Positions 7,792 to 17,016 of a stretch of DNA of 35,838 nucleotides are shown here, piece by piece. The notes under the pieces are model-generated. The model had not been told where the DNA came from, did no database searches, and saw only the letters and a list, made by a program, of their open reading frames with translations. Within the stretch, counting starts at the first letter, position 1, and the number at the start of each line of letters is the position of its first letter. Where the stretch lies: the NCBI GenBank assembly GCA_018240935.1, contig JAFEEV010000222.1, positions 1 through 35,838 on the forward strand. Reading direction: 5' to 3'. This stretch comes from Pseudomonadota bacterium (lineage in GTDB: Bacteria; Pseudomonadota; Gammaproteobacteria; Burkholderiales; Nitrosomonadaceae). The position numbers and the translations under genes were made by a program.

Positions 7792-8598
7792 TTATTTAAT
7801 GGATAAACCGATACGTTCAAAATTTCCAAAATTCCACCAAATCATGAAAGCTTTACCGACAATATTCTGTTCCGGCACAAAGCCCCAGTAACGGCTGTCG
7901 CTGCTGCTGTCGCGATTGTCGCCGAGTGCGAAATAATTTCCCGGAGGTACTTCGCAGGTAAACCCCGTGCGGAGATACTTGCAATGATCACGAAACGGAA
8001 AATCCCTGACATTCGAATATTGCAATCCTTTAACATCCTGATTGATCAGAATCGAATGACTTTCTTCCTTATTTAAATACTCGGAATAACGATCGGAATA
8101 GATATAGCCGAGGCCCGATTCCACATATTTGTAATCGCCGTCGTATTCCATCTTGACCACTTCACCATTAATAATCAGCTGCTTATTGTGATAGGTAACT
8201 ACGTCGCCGGGCACACCGATGACACGCTTGATGTAATCGATCGAGGGATCCTCCGGGTAACGGAATACCAGCACATCACCGCGCTTCGGTTCATTCATGC
8301 CGATTATTTTCTTGTTGATCACCGGCAATCTGATTCCGTAGGTGTACTTGTTAACCAGAATGAAGTCGCCGACCAGCAACGTCGGAATCATCGATCCCGA
8401 AGGAATTTTGAACGGCTCAATCACGAAGGAACGCAAACTGAAAACGATCAGAATGATCGGGAAAAAGCTTTTGGGATATTCGATCCACCATGGTTCACTC
8501 TCATCGGCGGCGCGTTTCTTTTTCCAGAACAGAGAATCCAGCAAATAAATACAACCGGTGATCACCAGCAAGACGAACAAAATCAAAGGAAAATTCAT
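7792..8598 (-). CDS. lepB: Signal peptidase I
   Basis: Inner-membrane serine protease that removes signal peptides from exported preproteins. Two N-terminal transmembrane helices (about residues 4-20 and 46-60) precede the catalytic domain. The Ser is in IPSGSMIPT (Ser69 from this start) and the general-base Lys is in YIKRVIGVPGD (Lys124). The GDNRDSSSDSR box is intact near the C-terminus. The ATG at 8598 (268 aa, MNFPLILFV) has GAAGGA about 7 bases upstream. The alternative ATG at 8625 lacks a ribosome binding site. Co-location with lepA is the classical lepAB arrangement. Confidence 0.95.
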   Translation of the reverse strand: MNFPLILFVLLVITGCIYLLDSLFWKKKRAADESEPWWIEYPKSFFPIILIVFSLRSFVIEPFKIPSGSMIPTLLVGDFILVNKYTYGIRLPVINKKIIGMNEPKRGDVLVFRYPEDPSIDYIKRVIGVPGDVVTYHNKQLIINGEVVKMEYDGDYKYVESGLGYIYSDRYSEYLNKEESHSILINQDVKGLQYSNVRDFPFRDHCKYLRTGFTCEVPPGNYFALGDNRDSSSDSRYWGFVPEQNIVGKAFMIWWNFGNFERIGLSIK

Positions 8599-8689
8599 TT
8601 TGATTCCTTCGATAAGGTATTGCATATTGTATTCACGTGATCCGGCTTGAATTCAACATCAGACTGCGCGACTGTATTTTTACGATTCA

Positions 8690-10483
8690 TTATTTATTAT
8701 CAACCTGCAAAATTGCCAGAAATGCTTCTTGCGGAATTTCCACATTACCCACCCGTTTCATTCTCTTTTTACCTGCTTTTTGCTTCTCCAGCAACTTCCG
8801 TTTACGGGTTATATCGCCGCCGTAACATTTTGCCAGCACATTCTTGCGCAATGCTTTAACCGTTTCGCGCGCGATAATATGGGCGCCGACCGCCGCCTGC
8901 ACCGCGATATCGAACATCTGGCGCGGAATCAGTTCACGCATTTTGTGCACCAACTCCCGTCCGCGATACTGACTGTTGCTGCGGTGGATGATCAGCGATA
9001 ACGCATCGACCTTGTCGCCATTGATCAGCACATCCAGCTTGACCAAATCGGAAGCGCGGAATTCCTTGAATTCATAATCCAGCGATGCATAACCGCGGCT
9101 GGTGGATTTCAACCGGTCAAAAAAATCCATGACGACTTCGTTCAACGGCATCTCATAGGTCAGCATCACTTGCTTACCCATATACTGCATATTCGTCTGA
9201 TTGCCGCGTTTACTCACGCACAGCGTAATCACCGCCCCCACGTACTCTTCCGGCACAATGATCGTCGACGTGATAATCGGTTCACGAATTTCGGCAATCT
9301 TGGAAAGATCCGGAATCTTGGACGGATTTTCAATCTCGATCACACTGCCGTCGCGCATCAGTACTTGATAAACCACAGTCGGCGCGGTCGTGATCAAGTC
9401 CATATCGTATTCTCTTTCCAGGCGCTCCTGCACAATGTCCATGTGCAACAAACCGAGAAAACCGCAGCGGAAACCGAACCCCAGCGCTTGCGATACTTCC
9501 GGTTCGAAATGCAGCGACGAATCGTTCAACTTCAATTTTTCCAGCGCCGAGCGCAAGGCGTCGTATTGATTCGATTCCACCGGATACAACCCGGCGAATA
9601 CCTGCGGTTTGATTTCTTTAAACCCTTGCAGCGGCTTGCCGGCCGGATTCGTGGCGGACGTCACCGTGTCCCCCACTTTGGCCGCATCGAGTTCTTTAAT
9701 GCCGGAGATGATAAAACCTACTTCTCCGGCGCTGAGAGAGTCGCGATTGACCGATTTCGGCACGAACACCCCGACCTGCTCGCACAGTTGCACCGCCTTG
9801 CTGGCCATCAGCAAAATTTTATCGCCGGGTTTTAGCGTACCGTCCATCACCCTGACCAATATCACGACACCGACGTAATTATCGAACCAGGAATCGATGA
9901 TCAGCGCCTTCAGTGGCGCATTGGGATCGCCTTTCGGTCCGGGAATTTTGGCGATCAAGGCTTCCAAGACGTCCTCGATGCCCTGGCCGGTTTTCGCGCT
10001 AATTTTGACGGCATCATGTGCATCGATTCCGATGACATCCTCGATATTCTGGATGACTCGTTCCGGGTCGGCAGCCGGCAAATCGATTTTGTTCAGCACC
10101 GGAATCACTTCGACGCCTTGCTCGATCGCGGTATAGCAGTTAGCGACCGTTTGCGCTTCCACCCCCTGCGACGCATCAACCACCAGCAGCGCGCCTTCGC
10201 AGGCGGCTAACGAGCGCGAAACTTCGTAGGAAAAATCCACATGCCCCGGTGTATCGATCAAATTCAGCAGATAAGTCTCGCCATTTCTGGCCTTATAGCG
10301 CAATGCCGCAGTCTGGGCCTTGATGGTAATGCCTCTTTCGCGTTCCAGATCCATCGAGTCGAGCACTTGCTCTTCCATTTCGCGATCGGACAGACCGCCG
10401 CACAAATGGATAATCCGGTCCGCCAGTGTCGATTTGCCGTGATCGATATGGGCAATAATGGAAAAATTACGAATATGCTGCAT
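8690..10483 (-). CDS. lepA: Elongation factor 4 (LepA)
   Basis: Ribosome-associated translational GTPase. The 597 aa begin with the G1 motif AHIDHGKST (residues 10-18), followed by the G2 region RGITIK, DTPGH (G3) and NKIDLP (G4). EF-G-like domains and the LepA-specific C-terminal domain follow, the latter rich in basic residues (RKRKLLEKQKAGKKRMKR). Length and motifs are complete. lepB follows after about 90 bases from its chosen start. Confidence 0.97.
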   Translation of the reverse strand: MQHIRNFSIIAHIDHGKSTLADRIIHLCGGLSDREMEEQVLDSMDLERERGITIKAQTAALRYKARNGETYLLNLIDTPGHVDFSYEVSRSLAACEGALLVVDASQGVEAQTVANCYTAIEQGVEVIPVLNKIDLPAADPERVIQNIEDVIGIDAHDAVKISAKTGQGIEDVLEALIAKIPGPKGDPNAPLKALIIDSWFDNYVGVVILVRVMDGTLKPGDKILLMASKAVQLCEQVGVFVPKSVNRDSLSAGEVGFIISGIKELDAAKVGDTVTSATNPAGKPLQGFKEIKPQVFAGLYPVESNQYDALRSALEKLKLNDSSLHFEPEVSQALGFGFRCGFLGLLHMDIVQERLEREYDMDLITTAPTVVYQVLMRDGSVIEIENPSKIPDLSKIAEIREPIITSTIIVPEEYVGAVITLCVSKRGNQTNMQYMGKQVMLTYEMPLNEVVMDFFDRLKSTSRGYASLDYEFKEFRASDLVKLDVLINGDKVDALSLIIHRSNSQYRGRELVHKMRELIPRQMFDIAVQAAVGAHIIARETVKALRKNVLAKCYGGDITRKRKLLEKQKAGKKRMKRVGNVEIPQEAFLAILQVDNK

Positions 10484-10582
10484 CAGAATAGGGAGTATAA
10501 AAGTAGTTTCCAGTCATACAATAATAGACATCAGCAGACTGAAAATTAAAATATTGTATCGGCAGTTAAAAGAGGCAGCATT

Positions 10583-10840
10583 CTAACGAAATTTGGCAAG
10601 ATAATCATCTAAAGCCGCCAAATCGAGAAAATAGTGGCAAATTTCCTGACGGGTAAACGAAGATAGCAGGACAGGAATCTTATCGCCGTAACGCGCCGCC
10701 AGTTCCGGATCGGAATCGATATCGACAACCTGAAAATCAAACGACACTTGCGCTTGCAAATTCCGCAGCGCAAGTATCATATCCTGGCAAAGATCACACG
10801 CTTCCCGGCCGTATACGATCAATTGTCTCGCTTGATCCAT
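10583..10840 (-). CDS. Glutaredoxin-like protein (DUF836 type)
   Basis: Small thioredoxin-fold protein of 85 aa with a CDLC redox motif near residue 16 after a short beta strand (LIVYGREACDLC). The cis-Pro region KIPVLLSS follows, as in glutaredoxin-like DUF836 proteins. The ATG at 10840 follows the mucD stop by one base; an alternative ATG at 10858 overlaps mucD by 17 bases. Either arrangement implies co-translation with mucD. The partner substrate is unknown. Confidence 0.8.
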   Translation of the reverse strand: MDQARQLIVYGREACDLCQDMILALRNLQAQVSFDFQVVDIDSDPELAARYGDKIPVLLSSFTRQEICHYFLDLAALDDYLAKFR

Positions 10841-10841
10841 A

Positions 10842-12257
10842 TCATTCTTTCTTGTCATCGTCGCTCAGCTTCATAGTGATGAACGTTGTGACATCGCCTC
10901 TTTTCACAAGCAAGGCGATATTTTTCCCGCTTTTGGTCTGATTCAGCAATTCATTAAATTGCTCAACCGTTTTCACATCTTTACTGTTTAAACCAAGAAT
11001 AATATCGCCGATGCGAATTCCGGAACGGCTGGCGATACCCGGCTGCATGTCTTCGACCAGCAAGCCGCTGGTAATCTCCAGCTGTTTCTGCTGCTCTTCG
11101 GTGATTTCACTTAACGCCAACCCCAGGCGATTCGACGCATTCTGTTTTTTTCCCGGTTTGTTTTTACGGTTTTCCGCCGCATCATCGGAAGGCGTTTCTC
11201 CGACCTCGACTGTAACGTTTTTCAAAGCGCCGTCTCGCCAAACTTCAATCGACACCTTGGATTTGGGTTTGGTATTGCCGACGATGCGCGGCAAATCCGC
11301 AGAAGTGGCAACCTCTTTTTCATCAAACTTCACGACAATATCGCGCGCCTTGATTCCCGCTTGATCGGCAGGTCCGCCTTTTTCCACCGATACGACCAGC
11401 GCGCCCTTACTGTCCGACAAACCGAAGGATTCCGCAAGCTCTTTGGTTACTTCCTGAATCATGACGCCGATTCTTCCCCGGCTTACTTTGCCGTTGGCCT
11501 TCAGTTGATCCGCAATTTCAGTCGCAACATTAATCGGTATGGCAAACGACAATCCCATAAATCCGCCCGTCCGGCTGTAAATCTGGGAATTGATCCCGAC
11601 CACTTCACCGCGCATATTGAATAACGGACCGCCGGAGTTCCCCGGATTGATCGCCACATCGGTTTGTATAAACGGCACATAATTTTCCTGTGCCAGAGAA
11701 CGGCCTTTCGCGCTCACGATACCGGCTGTCACACTATGTTCGAAACCGAACGGCGAGCCGATCGCCACTACCCATTCACCGACCCTGAGATTTTCCGGAT
11801 TTCCCTGCGTGGCTTTGGGCAAGCCGGTTGCATTGATTTTAATTAAGGCAATATCGGTTTTCCGGTCGGTGCCGACGATCTCAGCGGCAAACTCGCGCTT
11901 GTCATTCAGCTTTACCGTGATCTGATCCGCCGTTTCGACAACATGCGCGTTGGTCAGGATATAGCCATCCGAACTAATGATAAAACCGGACCCCAAAGAT
12001 TTCGGTTCGGATTTCCTCGGCGCCGGGAATGGCTGCATATGGCGCTTAAAAAAATCATAAAACGGCGAGTTTTCCGGAATACCCGGCATTTCCGGCAGCA
12101 TCTGGCTGCTCACTGTATTTGCATTCTGCACAGCGCTGATATTCACTACCGCGGCCCCATGGTTTTCCACCAACCCGGTAAAATCCGGCAGCTGGCCGGT
12201 TTGTGCGAGCGCTGATGAAGTGTACAAAAACAATAAAATTACTATCAATCGAAGCAT
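10842..12257 (-). CDS. mucD: Periplasmic serine endoprotease, DegP/MucD type
   Basis: Trypsin-like protease and chaperone that degrades misfolded envelope proteins in the periplasm. A Sec signal peptide (residues 1-19, ending SALAQ) precedes the protease domain. The triad is His105 (TNAHVVE), Asp135 (TDIALIK) and Ser208 (GNSGGP). Two PDZ domains follow: PDZ1 about residues 270-355, and PDZ2 about 390-465 with GIRIGDIILG. The 471-aa length fits MucD/DegP. It lies downstream of the rpoE-rseA-rseB genes, as in the Pseudomonas algU-mucABD cluster, and is expected to be part of the sigma-E regulon. A 149-bp gap to rseB leaves room for its own promoter. Confidence 0.93.
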   Translation of the reverse strand: MLRLIVILLFLYTSSALAQTGQLPDFTGLVENHGAAVVNISAVQNANTVSSQMLPEMPGIPENSPFYDFFKRHMQPFPAPRKSEPKSLGSGFIISSDGYILTNAHVVETADQITVKLNDKREFAAEIVGTDRKTDIALIKINATGLPKATQGNPENLRVGEWVVAIGSPFGFEHSVTAGIVSAKGRSLAQENYVPFIQTDVAINPGNSGGPLFNMRGEVVGINSQIYSRTGGFMGLSFAIPINVATEIADQLKANGKVSRGRIGVMIQEVTKELAESFGLSDSKGALVVSVEKGGPADQAGIKARDIVVKFDEKEVATSADLPRIVGNTKPKSKVSIEVWRDGALKNVTVEVGETPSDDAAENRKNKPGKKQNASNRLGLALSEITEEQQKQLEITSGLLVEDMQPGIASRSGIRIGDIILGLNSKDVKTVEQFNELLNQTKSGKNIALLVKRGDVTTFITMKLSDDDKKE

Positions 12258-12406
12258 GATTTTGTCCTTACTTTACGTTGTGCAGCAATATGCATAACTC
12301 TTTCTATCTGTGAACCGGGGAAATGTTCAATTCTTGCTGGTGAATAAATTTGGAAAGCCGGGGAGTTTTGCAAGTTTAAAGTTTAGTATGCTTTAACTTG
12401 CGGAAA

Positions 12407-13402
12407 TTAATTTTTTTTAACAACAGAGTCGCCTATCAGTTTAATTGTTTCCAACGGAACTTCACCGACCGTTGTTATTTTATTATCGTCGAGCGTGCGA
12501 ACATAAATATTGATGGCGCCGCGACTGGTAAAAAAGCCAGGAACCGGTGACGGCGCGTCCTTGCTAATCGGTTCAATAAAAACGGAAACTGTCGCTAGCC
12601 CGTCGGATACCGCGATATGATCGACCAGCGCGGTTTTTTCAACTAAGTTGCGCTTCATTTCAACCAATTTCTTGAATCCGGCAGGCAGACTCTTGATTTG
12701 CCACTGTAACTCACCTTCATTTAAAATCGAAGTCAGCAGGTTTGTCGTCTTCCAGTCATCCGCAATCAATGTTTGACCCGGTTTTAATTGGCTGGAATCG
12801 ATTTCCCTATCGATTTCCAGTTGTGCGAAAGCAAATTGCTCAATGATTTGGCTGCCGTTGACGACGGCCGCTTTAACGGGTACGCCTGTCTTAGTGTCAA
12901 TCCAAAATTGATACCCGTAGCGGAAGGAATCTCTCGGTATTAGAGACAGAACTTGGCATTCATAGTCTGAAACCCGCTCTTGTCCGGCTTCCTTGACGTA
13001 GTAATTCCTGTCAACGTCATCCAGCGGAAATGGGAGAATATCAGGAAAAAATTTACGAAACCAACGTTTCTCAGTAAATATTTTTTTACTTTCCGGCAGA
13101 TAACATTGCATTTCATCGTTGTTACGAAAAACAATGCGCGGCGATCCATCTAAAACTTCAATCCTTTCACGCTCACCGGTTTGATCAGTCTTGTGCACAA
13201 TGCGCGATGTTTCCACATGTCCATCGGCATAATATACGAATGTTCCGGAATAATTGTGCCGGCGCGGGGCGTCAGCCATTATTTTTAACCAGTCAAGCGC
13301 GCTTTCCGTTGAGCGAGATAATTCTTGTGCGCATGCTGTTTGAAAACTGATTGCCGCTAATAAAAACAGCGAAAACAGCGCGAATATTCTGCGGCTCATC
13401 AT
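12407..13402 (-). CDS. rseB: Sigma-E factor regulatory protein RseB/MucB
   Basis: Periplasmic protein that binds the anti-sigma factor RseA and protects it from site-1 cleavage until envelope stress or mislocalised lipoprotein signals release it. The signal peptide covers about residues 1-25 (AACAQE region). The large lipid-binding domain starts with LDWLKIMADAPRRHNYSGTFVY, a family hallmark broken here only by spacing, and the smaller C-terminal domain ends near residue 325. At 331 aa it is full length. Its first ATG overlaps the TGA of rseA (ATGA), indicating coupled translation. Confidence 0.92.
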   Translation of the reverse strand: MMSRRIFALFSLFLLAAISFQTACAQELSRSTESALDWLKIMADAPRRHNYSGTFVYYADGHVETSRIVHKTDQTGERERIEVLDGSPRIVFRNNDEMQCYLPESKKIFTEKRWFRKFFPDILPFPLDDVDRNYYVKEAGQERVSDYECQVLSLIPRDSFRYGYQFWIDTKTGVPVKAAVVNGSQIIEQFAFAQLEIDREIDSSQLKPGQTLIADDWKTTNLLTSILNEGELQWQIKSLPAGFKKLVEMKRNLVEKTALVDHIAVSDGLATVSVFIEPISKDAPSPVPGFFTSRGAINIYVRTLDDNKITTVGEVPLETIKLIGDSVVKKN

Positions 13403-13950
13403 CTCCCATATCTTTCGTGGTATTCCGTCACGTTATTGACGTTGGTAACTTGACCATTCATTGTGACTCCTGGAGAAAACTCACGGTGCACAAAAAGGTA
13501 GTCATTCATTTCGACGGGAGGATGAGAATAATTGTGGATCAAGGGAGGGGAAGAAACTACTATAGGGGAGGCGGTTAGGGTGTCACGTTTGGATTGTTCC
13601 GCCACGACTATCTGCTGGGGCTTATATAAATTATGCATAATCACCCACCCCGAGATCATCGCGATTATCGAGGCAGCCATCGAAAACGCCAAGACTTTAT
13701 GATTTTGTTTTCTTTCTGTGGTGCGGGATATATTGGGAGAGAGGACAGTCGGCTCGGTTTTTAGCTTCTGACTAACACCGGAAGCAATATTCATTGATAA
13801 TCGTGAGGATTGCCGTAACGCATCACCGATCAAATGATACGTTTTCCACTCATCACGCAATTCGTTATCTTTTTTTATCGCTTCAATAATAACTGAAACG
13901 TCTTGTTGATCAAGTTCACCATCCATTAATGCAGATACTTTACTTTTCAC
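13399..13950 (-). CDS. rseA: Anti-sigma-E factor RseA/MucA
   Basis: Membrane-spanning anti-sigma factor holding RpoE inactive at the inner membrane. The N-terminal cytoplasmic domain begins MKSKVSALMDGELDQQD, typical of RseA, with the DEWKTYHLIGDALR helix around residues 34-47. A single transmembrane helix runs at about residues 91-111 (start of HKVLAFSMAASIIAM), followed by a periplasmic tail of ~70 residues. The start codon is GTG at 13950, supported by a strong AGAGGTGG site five bases upstream inside the end of rpoE. It follows the rpoE stop by one base and overlaps rseB by four. Confidence 0.9.
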   Translation of the reverse strand: MKSKVSALMDGELDQQDVSVIIEAIKKDNELRDEWKTYHLIGDALRQSSRLSMNIASGVSQKLKTEPTVLSPNISRTTERKQNHKVLAFSMAASIIAMISGWVIMHNLYKPQQIVVAEQSKRDTLTASPIVVSSPPLIHNYSHPPVEMNDYLFVHREFSPGVTMNGQVTNVNNVTEYHERYGR

Positions 13951-13951
13951 G

Positions 13952-14551
13952 TTACCACCTCTTGTCTTTACTTGTCCCTAGCAAAGGACGCAACTGTTCG
14001 GATATCGCTTCTCGTGCGCGAAATATACGTGAACGCACGGTCCCTATGGGACAACTCATAATATTGGCAATTTCTTCATAACTTAATCCGTCAATTTCCC
14101 TCAAAACAATCGCGGTTCGCAATTCTTCAGGCAACGAATCGAGTGTCTGATTAACTGTTTGAGCAATTTCTTGGCTCATCAGTTCACTTTCGGGCGTATT
14201 CATTTCCTTCAGCAAACCGCTATCTTCAAAATCTTCAGCATCCTCATTGTCGAATCCCTGCAATGTCGGAAGCTTGCGTCCTTGAGATACTAGAAAATTC
14301 TTTGCTGTATTAATACCAATCCGGTATAGCCATGTATAAAAAGCACTATCCCCACGGAATGAAGGTAAGGCTCTATACGCCTTAATAAAAGCTTCTTGCG
14401 TCACATCCTCAACTTCGGCCGCGTCGCGTATGAACTGCGATAATAAGCGCGCTAGCTTTCGTTGATATTTAATGACTAGTAGATCAAATGCATGCTTATC
14501 TCCGCCTTGAACTCGTTCTACTAACTGTTGATCGATTTCCCGATCCCCCAT
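13952..14551 (-). CDS. rpoE: RNA polymerase sigma factor RpoE (AlgU/sigma-24)
   Basis: ECF sigma factor for the envelope stress response. Region 2 is at about residues 20-90 (FDLLVIKYQRKLARLL, then DVTQEAFIKAYRALPSFRG and FYTWLYRIGINTAKN). Region 4 covers about 135-190 (LPEELRTAIVLREIDG, YEEIANIMSCPIGTVRSR). At 199 aa the length is typical. It heads the rpoE-rseA-rseB-mucD cluster and is divergent from nadB, the same neighbour as in enterobacteria. A candidate sigma-E-type promoter lies 140 bases upstream, suggesting autoregulation. Confidence 0.96.
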   Translation of the reverse strand: MGDREIDQQLVERVQGGDKHAFDLLVIKYQRKLARLLSQFIRDAAEVEDVTQEAFIKAYRALPSFRGDSAFYTWLYRIGINTAKNFLVSQGRKLPTLQGFDNEDAEDFEDSGLLKEMNTPESELMSQEIAQTVNQTLDSLPEELRTAIVLREIDGLSYEEIANIMSCPIGTVRSRIFRAREAISEQLRPLLGTSKDKRW

Positions 14552-14598
14552 ACAACTTGGTCCCTGAGCATTTTGAATAAATTTAAATTTACTCTTGT

Positions 14599-14632
14599 TC
14601 TGTTATTAAATGTTGCATAATGGCGTAACAGA
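14599..14632. promoter_or_regulatory. Inverted repeat upstream of rpoE
   Basis: TCTGTTA at 14599-14605 and TAACAGA at 14626-14632 form a perfect 7-base inverted repeat separated by 20 bases, in the rpoE-nadB intergenic region. The two half-sites are about 2.5 helical turns apart, so they could bind a dimeric regulator. No regulator is recognised from the motif. Confidence 0.3.
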
Positions 14633-14689
14633 ATAAGTATACATATCCAAATGAATCTCGGAAACCTGTAATGGCATCGCAATCGTTTC

Positions 14690-14717
14690 AAAGACAATTA
14701 ATCCTATCAATTAGTTC
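14690..14717 (-). promoter_or_regulatory. Candidate sigma-E-type promoter for rpoE
   Basis: On the minus strand GAACTA (14717-14712) is followed after 16 bases by GTCTTT (14695-14690). The known sigma-E consensus is GAACTT, about 16 bases, then a TCTGA-like -10. The fit is partial, but the position, ~140 bases before the rpoE start, is right for autoregulation. Confidence 0.3.
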
Positions 14718-14817
14718 ACAATTCAGCTTTTTGACTTTAAAAAAATAAAACCAATGCGTGATTTTGCATTTGCTATTTTTTTTAACCCATCAATTTTAAA
14801 AATATAAACTCAGCTTA

Positions 14818-16413
14818 ATGTCCAACAACAATTTCGATACCTTGATTATCGGCAGCGGACTGGCCGGATTTACACTGGCTTTGCATTTGGCGCAATACAA
14901 AAAGATCTGTATAGTCACTAAACAAACTGCTGATTCAGGCGCCAGTTCTTGGGCGCAAGGCGGAATTGCAGCGGCATTATCAACCAACGATTCTCCAGCA
15001 AATCATGTGCACGATACATTAGTCGCTGGAGCCGGTTTATGTGATGAGGAAGTCACCCGATATGTCGCCGAGAATGCAGCCAATGCAATCCAATGGTTGA
15101 TAAGACAAGGCGTTATTTTCACCAGCGACCGGACGAGTGAAACGGGATATCACCTGACGAAAGAAGGCGGTCACAGCATAAGGCGCATCATCCACAGCGG
15201 TGATGCAACGGGCAAAGCTGTTCAGCAAGCCCTAATCCAGAAAATACGGAATCATCCGAACATATCGGTACTAGAACATCATATAGCCATTGATCTGATA
15301 ACCAGCGACAAATTACCCGGTTATGCAAATCTGAAGCAAAAACGATGTTTTGGCGCTTATATCCTGAACAAGAAAAAAGATAAAGTACTGACATTCACCG
15401 CGCAAAATACAGTACTCGCGACCGGAGGGGCCAGTAAAGTTTATTTATATACCACCAATCCGGATACAGCCACAGGTGATGGCATCGCGATGGGGTGGCG
15501 CGCCGGCTGCCAGATTGCCAATATGGAATTCATCCAGTTCCATCCGACATGTCTCTATCATCCGCACGCAAAATCGTTCCTGATCAGCGAAGCCGTGCGC
15601 GGCGAAGGCGGTTTATTGAAATTACCTAATGGTGAGCGTTTCATGCTGCACCACGATCCGCGTGCCGAACTGGCGCCGCGCGATATTGTCGCTCGCGCCA
15701 TCGACTTTGAAATGAAAAAAAGAGGACTGGACTGCGTCTATCTGGACATATCCCATAAACCGGCCGGTTTCTTGCAAGAACATTTCCCAACTATTTACGC
15801 CCGTTGCCTGGAATTAGGCATCGACATCACCCGGGAACCCATTCCGGTCGTACCGGCAGCACACTATACTTGCGGCGGGGTGGTTACTGACAAGCATGGC
15901 AAAACCGGTCTCGACAATCTGTATGCTATCGGAGAGACCGCGCATACCGGATTACACGGTGCAAACCGCTTAGCCAGCAATTCCTTGCTCGAATGCCTGG
16001 TACTGGCGCAAGCAGCCGGTAATGATATCGTCAATCAACCGGCGAATGGATTACCTCACCTTCCTGACTGGGATGAAAGCCGGGTTACGGATGCGGATGA
16101 AGAAATTGTCATCGCGCATAACTGGGATGAACTGCGCCGTTTTATGTGGAATTATGTCGGTATTGTGCGCACAACCAAACGATTGCAGCGTGCGCAGCAC
16201 CGCATTGCGCTATTACACGAAGAAATCAATGAATACTACACAAACTTCCGCGTCAGCAGTGATTTGTTAGAGCTGCGCAACCTTGTCGATAGCGCCGATC
16301 TCATCGTGCGATCCGCCATGCTGCGTCATGAAAGCCGGGGATTGCATTACAGCAAGGATTACCCGGATACGTTACCGGTAGCGCAAAATACAATACTGCA
16401 AAGGGAAATTTAG
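14818..16413 (+). CDS. nadB: L-aspartate oxidase
   Basis: Flavoenzyme oxidising L-aspartate to iminoaspartate, the first step of de novo NAD synthesis. The FAD-binding motif IIGSGLAGFTLALH is at residues 10-23. The succinate dehydrogenase/fumarate reductase-like signature SSWAQGGIAAAL is near residue 42, and the catalytic region HPTCLYHP and HGANRLASNSLLE are intact. At 531 aa it is full length, with the C-terminal helical domain. The ATG at 14818 lacks an obvious Shine-Dalgarno sequence, but the protein N-terminus is as expected. It is divergent from rpoE, a conserved arrangement. nadA and nadC are not in the window. Confidence 0.96.
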   Translation: MSNNNFDTLIIGSGLAGFTLALHLAQYKKICIVTKQTADSGASSWAQGGIAAALSTNDSPANHVHDTLVAGAGLCDEEVTRYVAENAANAIQWLIRQGVIFTSDRTSETGYHLTKEGGHSIRRIIHSGDATGKAVQQALIQKIRNHPNISVLEHHIAIDLITSDKLPGYANLKQKRCFGAYILNKKKDKVLTFTAQNTVLATGGASKVYLYTTNPDTATGDGIAMGWRAGCQIANMEFIQFHPTCLYHPHAKSFLISEAVRGEGGLLKLPNGERFMLHHDPRAELAPRDIVARAIDFEMKKRGLDCVYLDISHKPAGFLQEHFPTIYARCLELGIDITREPIPVVPAAHYTCGGVVTDKHGKTGLDNLYAIGETAHTGLHGANRLASNSLLECLVLAQAAGNDIVNQPANGLPHLPDWDESRVTDADEEIVIAHNWDELRRFMWNYVGIVRTTKRLQRAQHRIALLHEEINEYYTNFRVSSDLLELRNLVDSADLIVRSAMLRHESRGLHYSKDYPDTLPVAQNTILQREI

Positions 16414-16506
16414 AAACGAACCGGAAGAGAATATTCTTTTCAACCGCCTAAGCCGGTAAACCGGCTCAGGCTCAGACTAAAACAAGATGGTGCTATCTTT
16501 TAAAGA

Positions 16507-16785
16507 TTAACTGCATTTTCCTGTTTCAGAACCATCACTCTTGGTTTCCGTACCATCGTCTTTCACGCAGGAATTCTGGCAGACACCTGATTTTTTACAT
16601 GACTTTCCAGCCGGAAGGCTCTTTTTATCAATACAGGTCCCATCAACCAAATAGCAAACTTGGTTTGCGCCACAAGCAGATTTTCCATCTTTTTCAGTAT
16701 CCAGACTACAGGCGGCAAAAGCATGGCTGCTAGCAAACACCATTACAAGAACCAATATCAATGCATTAACAGTTCTTTTAAGCAT
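16507..16785 (-). CDS. Small secreted cysteine-rich protein, function unknown
   Basis: I do not recognise this protein. The 92-residue product has a Sec signal peptide (MLKR, hydrophobic core to about residue 17, AFAA cleavage near 24-25). The mature part of ~67 residues carries eight cysteines at 26, 38, 44, 51, 63, 69, 73 and 91, compatible with four disulfides. It is rich in Lys, Asp, Gly and Ser and ends in a low-complexity KDDGTETKSDGSETGK segment. A good ribosome binding site (GAGAGGAAAT) precedes the ATG. It is convergent with nadB and lies between nadB and ygfX on its own. A knottin-like, inhibitor or metal-binding role is possible but unproven. Confidence 0.7.
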   Translation of the reverse strand: MLKRTVNALILVLVMVFASSHAFAACSLDTEKDGKSACGANQVCYLVDGTCIDKKSLPAGKSCKKSGVCQNSCVKDDGTETKSDGSETGKCS

Positions 16786-17016
16786 ATTTCCTCTCCTTTT
16801 TAATTGATCAATAAACCCCTTCTTGCATTGTCAGAATAGCAGAAAATTTTTCCATCGAGTGGAAATTGTTTCCACCGCTTGTATCAGAAAACACCTCACA
16901 ATCAATTACAAACCGGCCTTGAACATCATCTTCCGGCACTTGAAAAGCAAAAAATATCCATTAACCACAGCAAGTTATGCCATATATTTATTTTGTCCGC
17001 AGTACCCCCCGAAGAT

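Noticed and set aside
16451..16466. AGCCGG-TAAA-CCGGCT hairpin between nadB and the cysteine-rich gene
   Set aside because: The stem has six base pairs but no T-run on either strand, so it cannot be called an intrinsic terminator with confidence.
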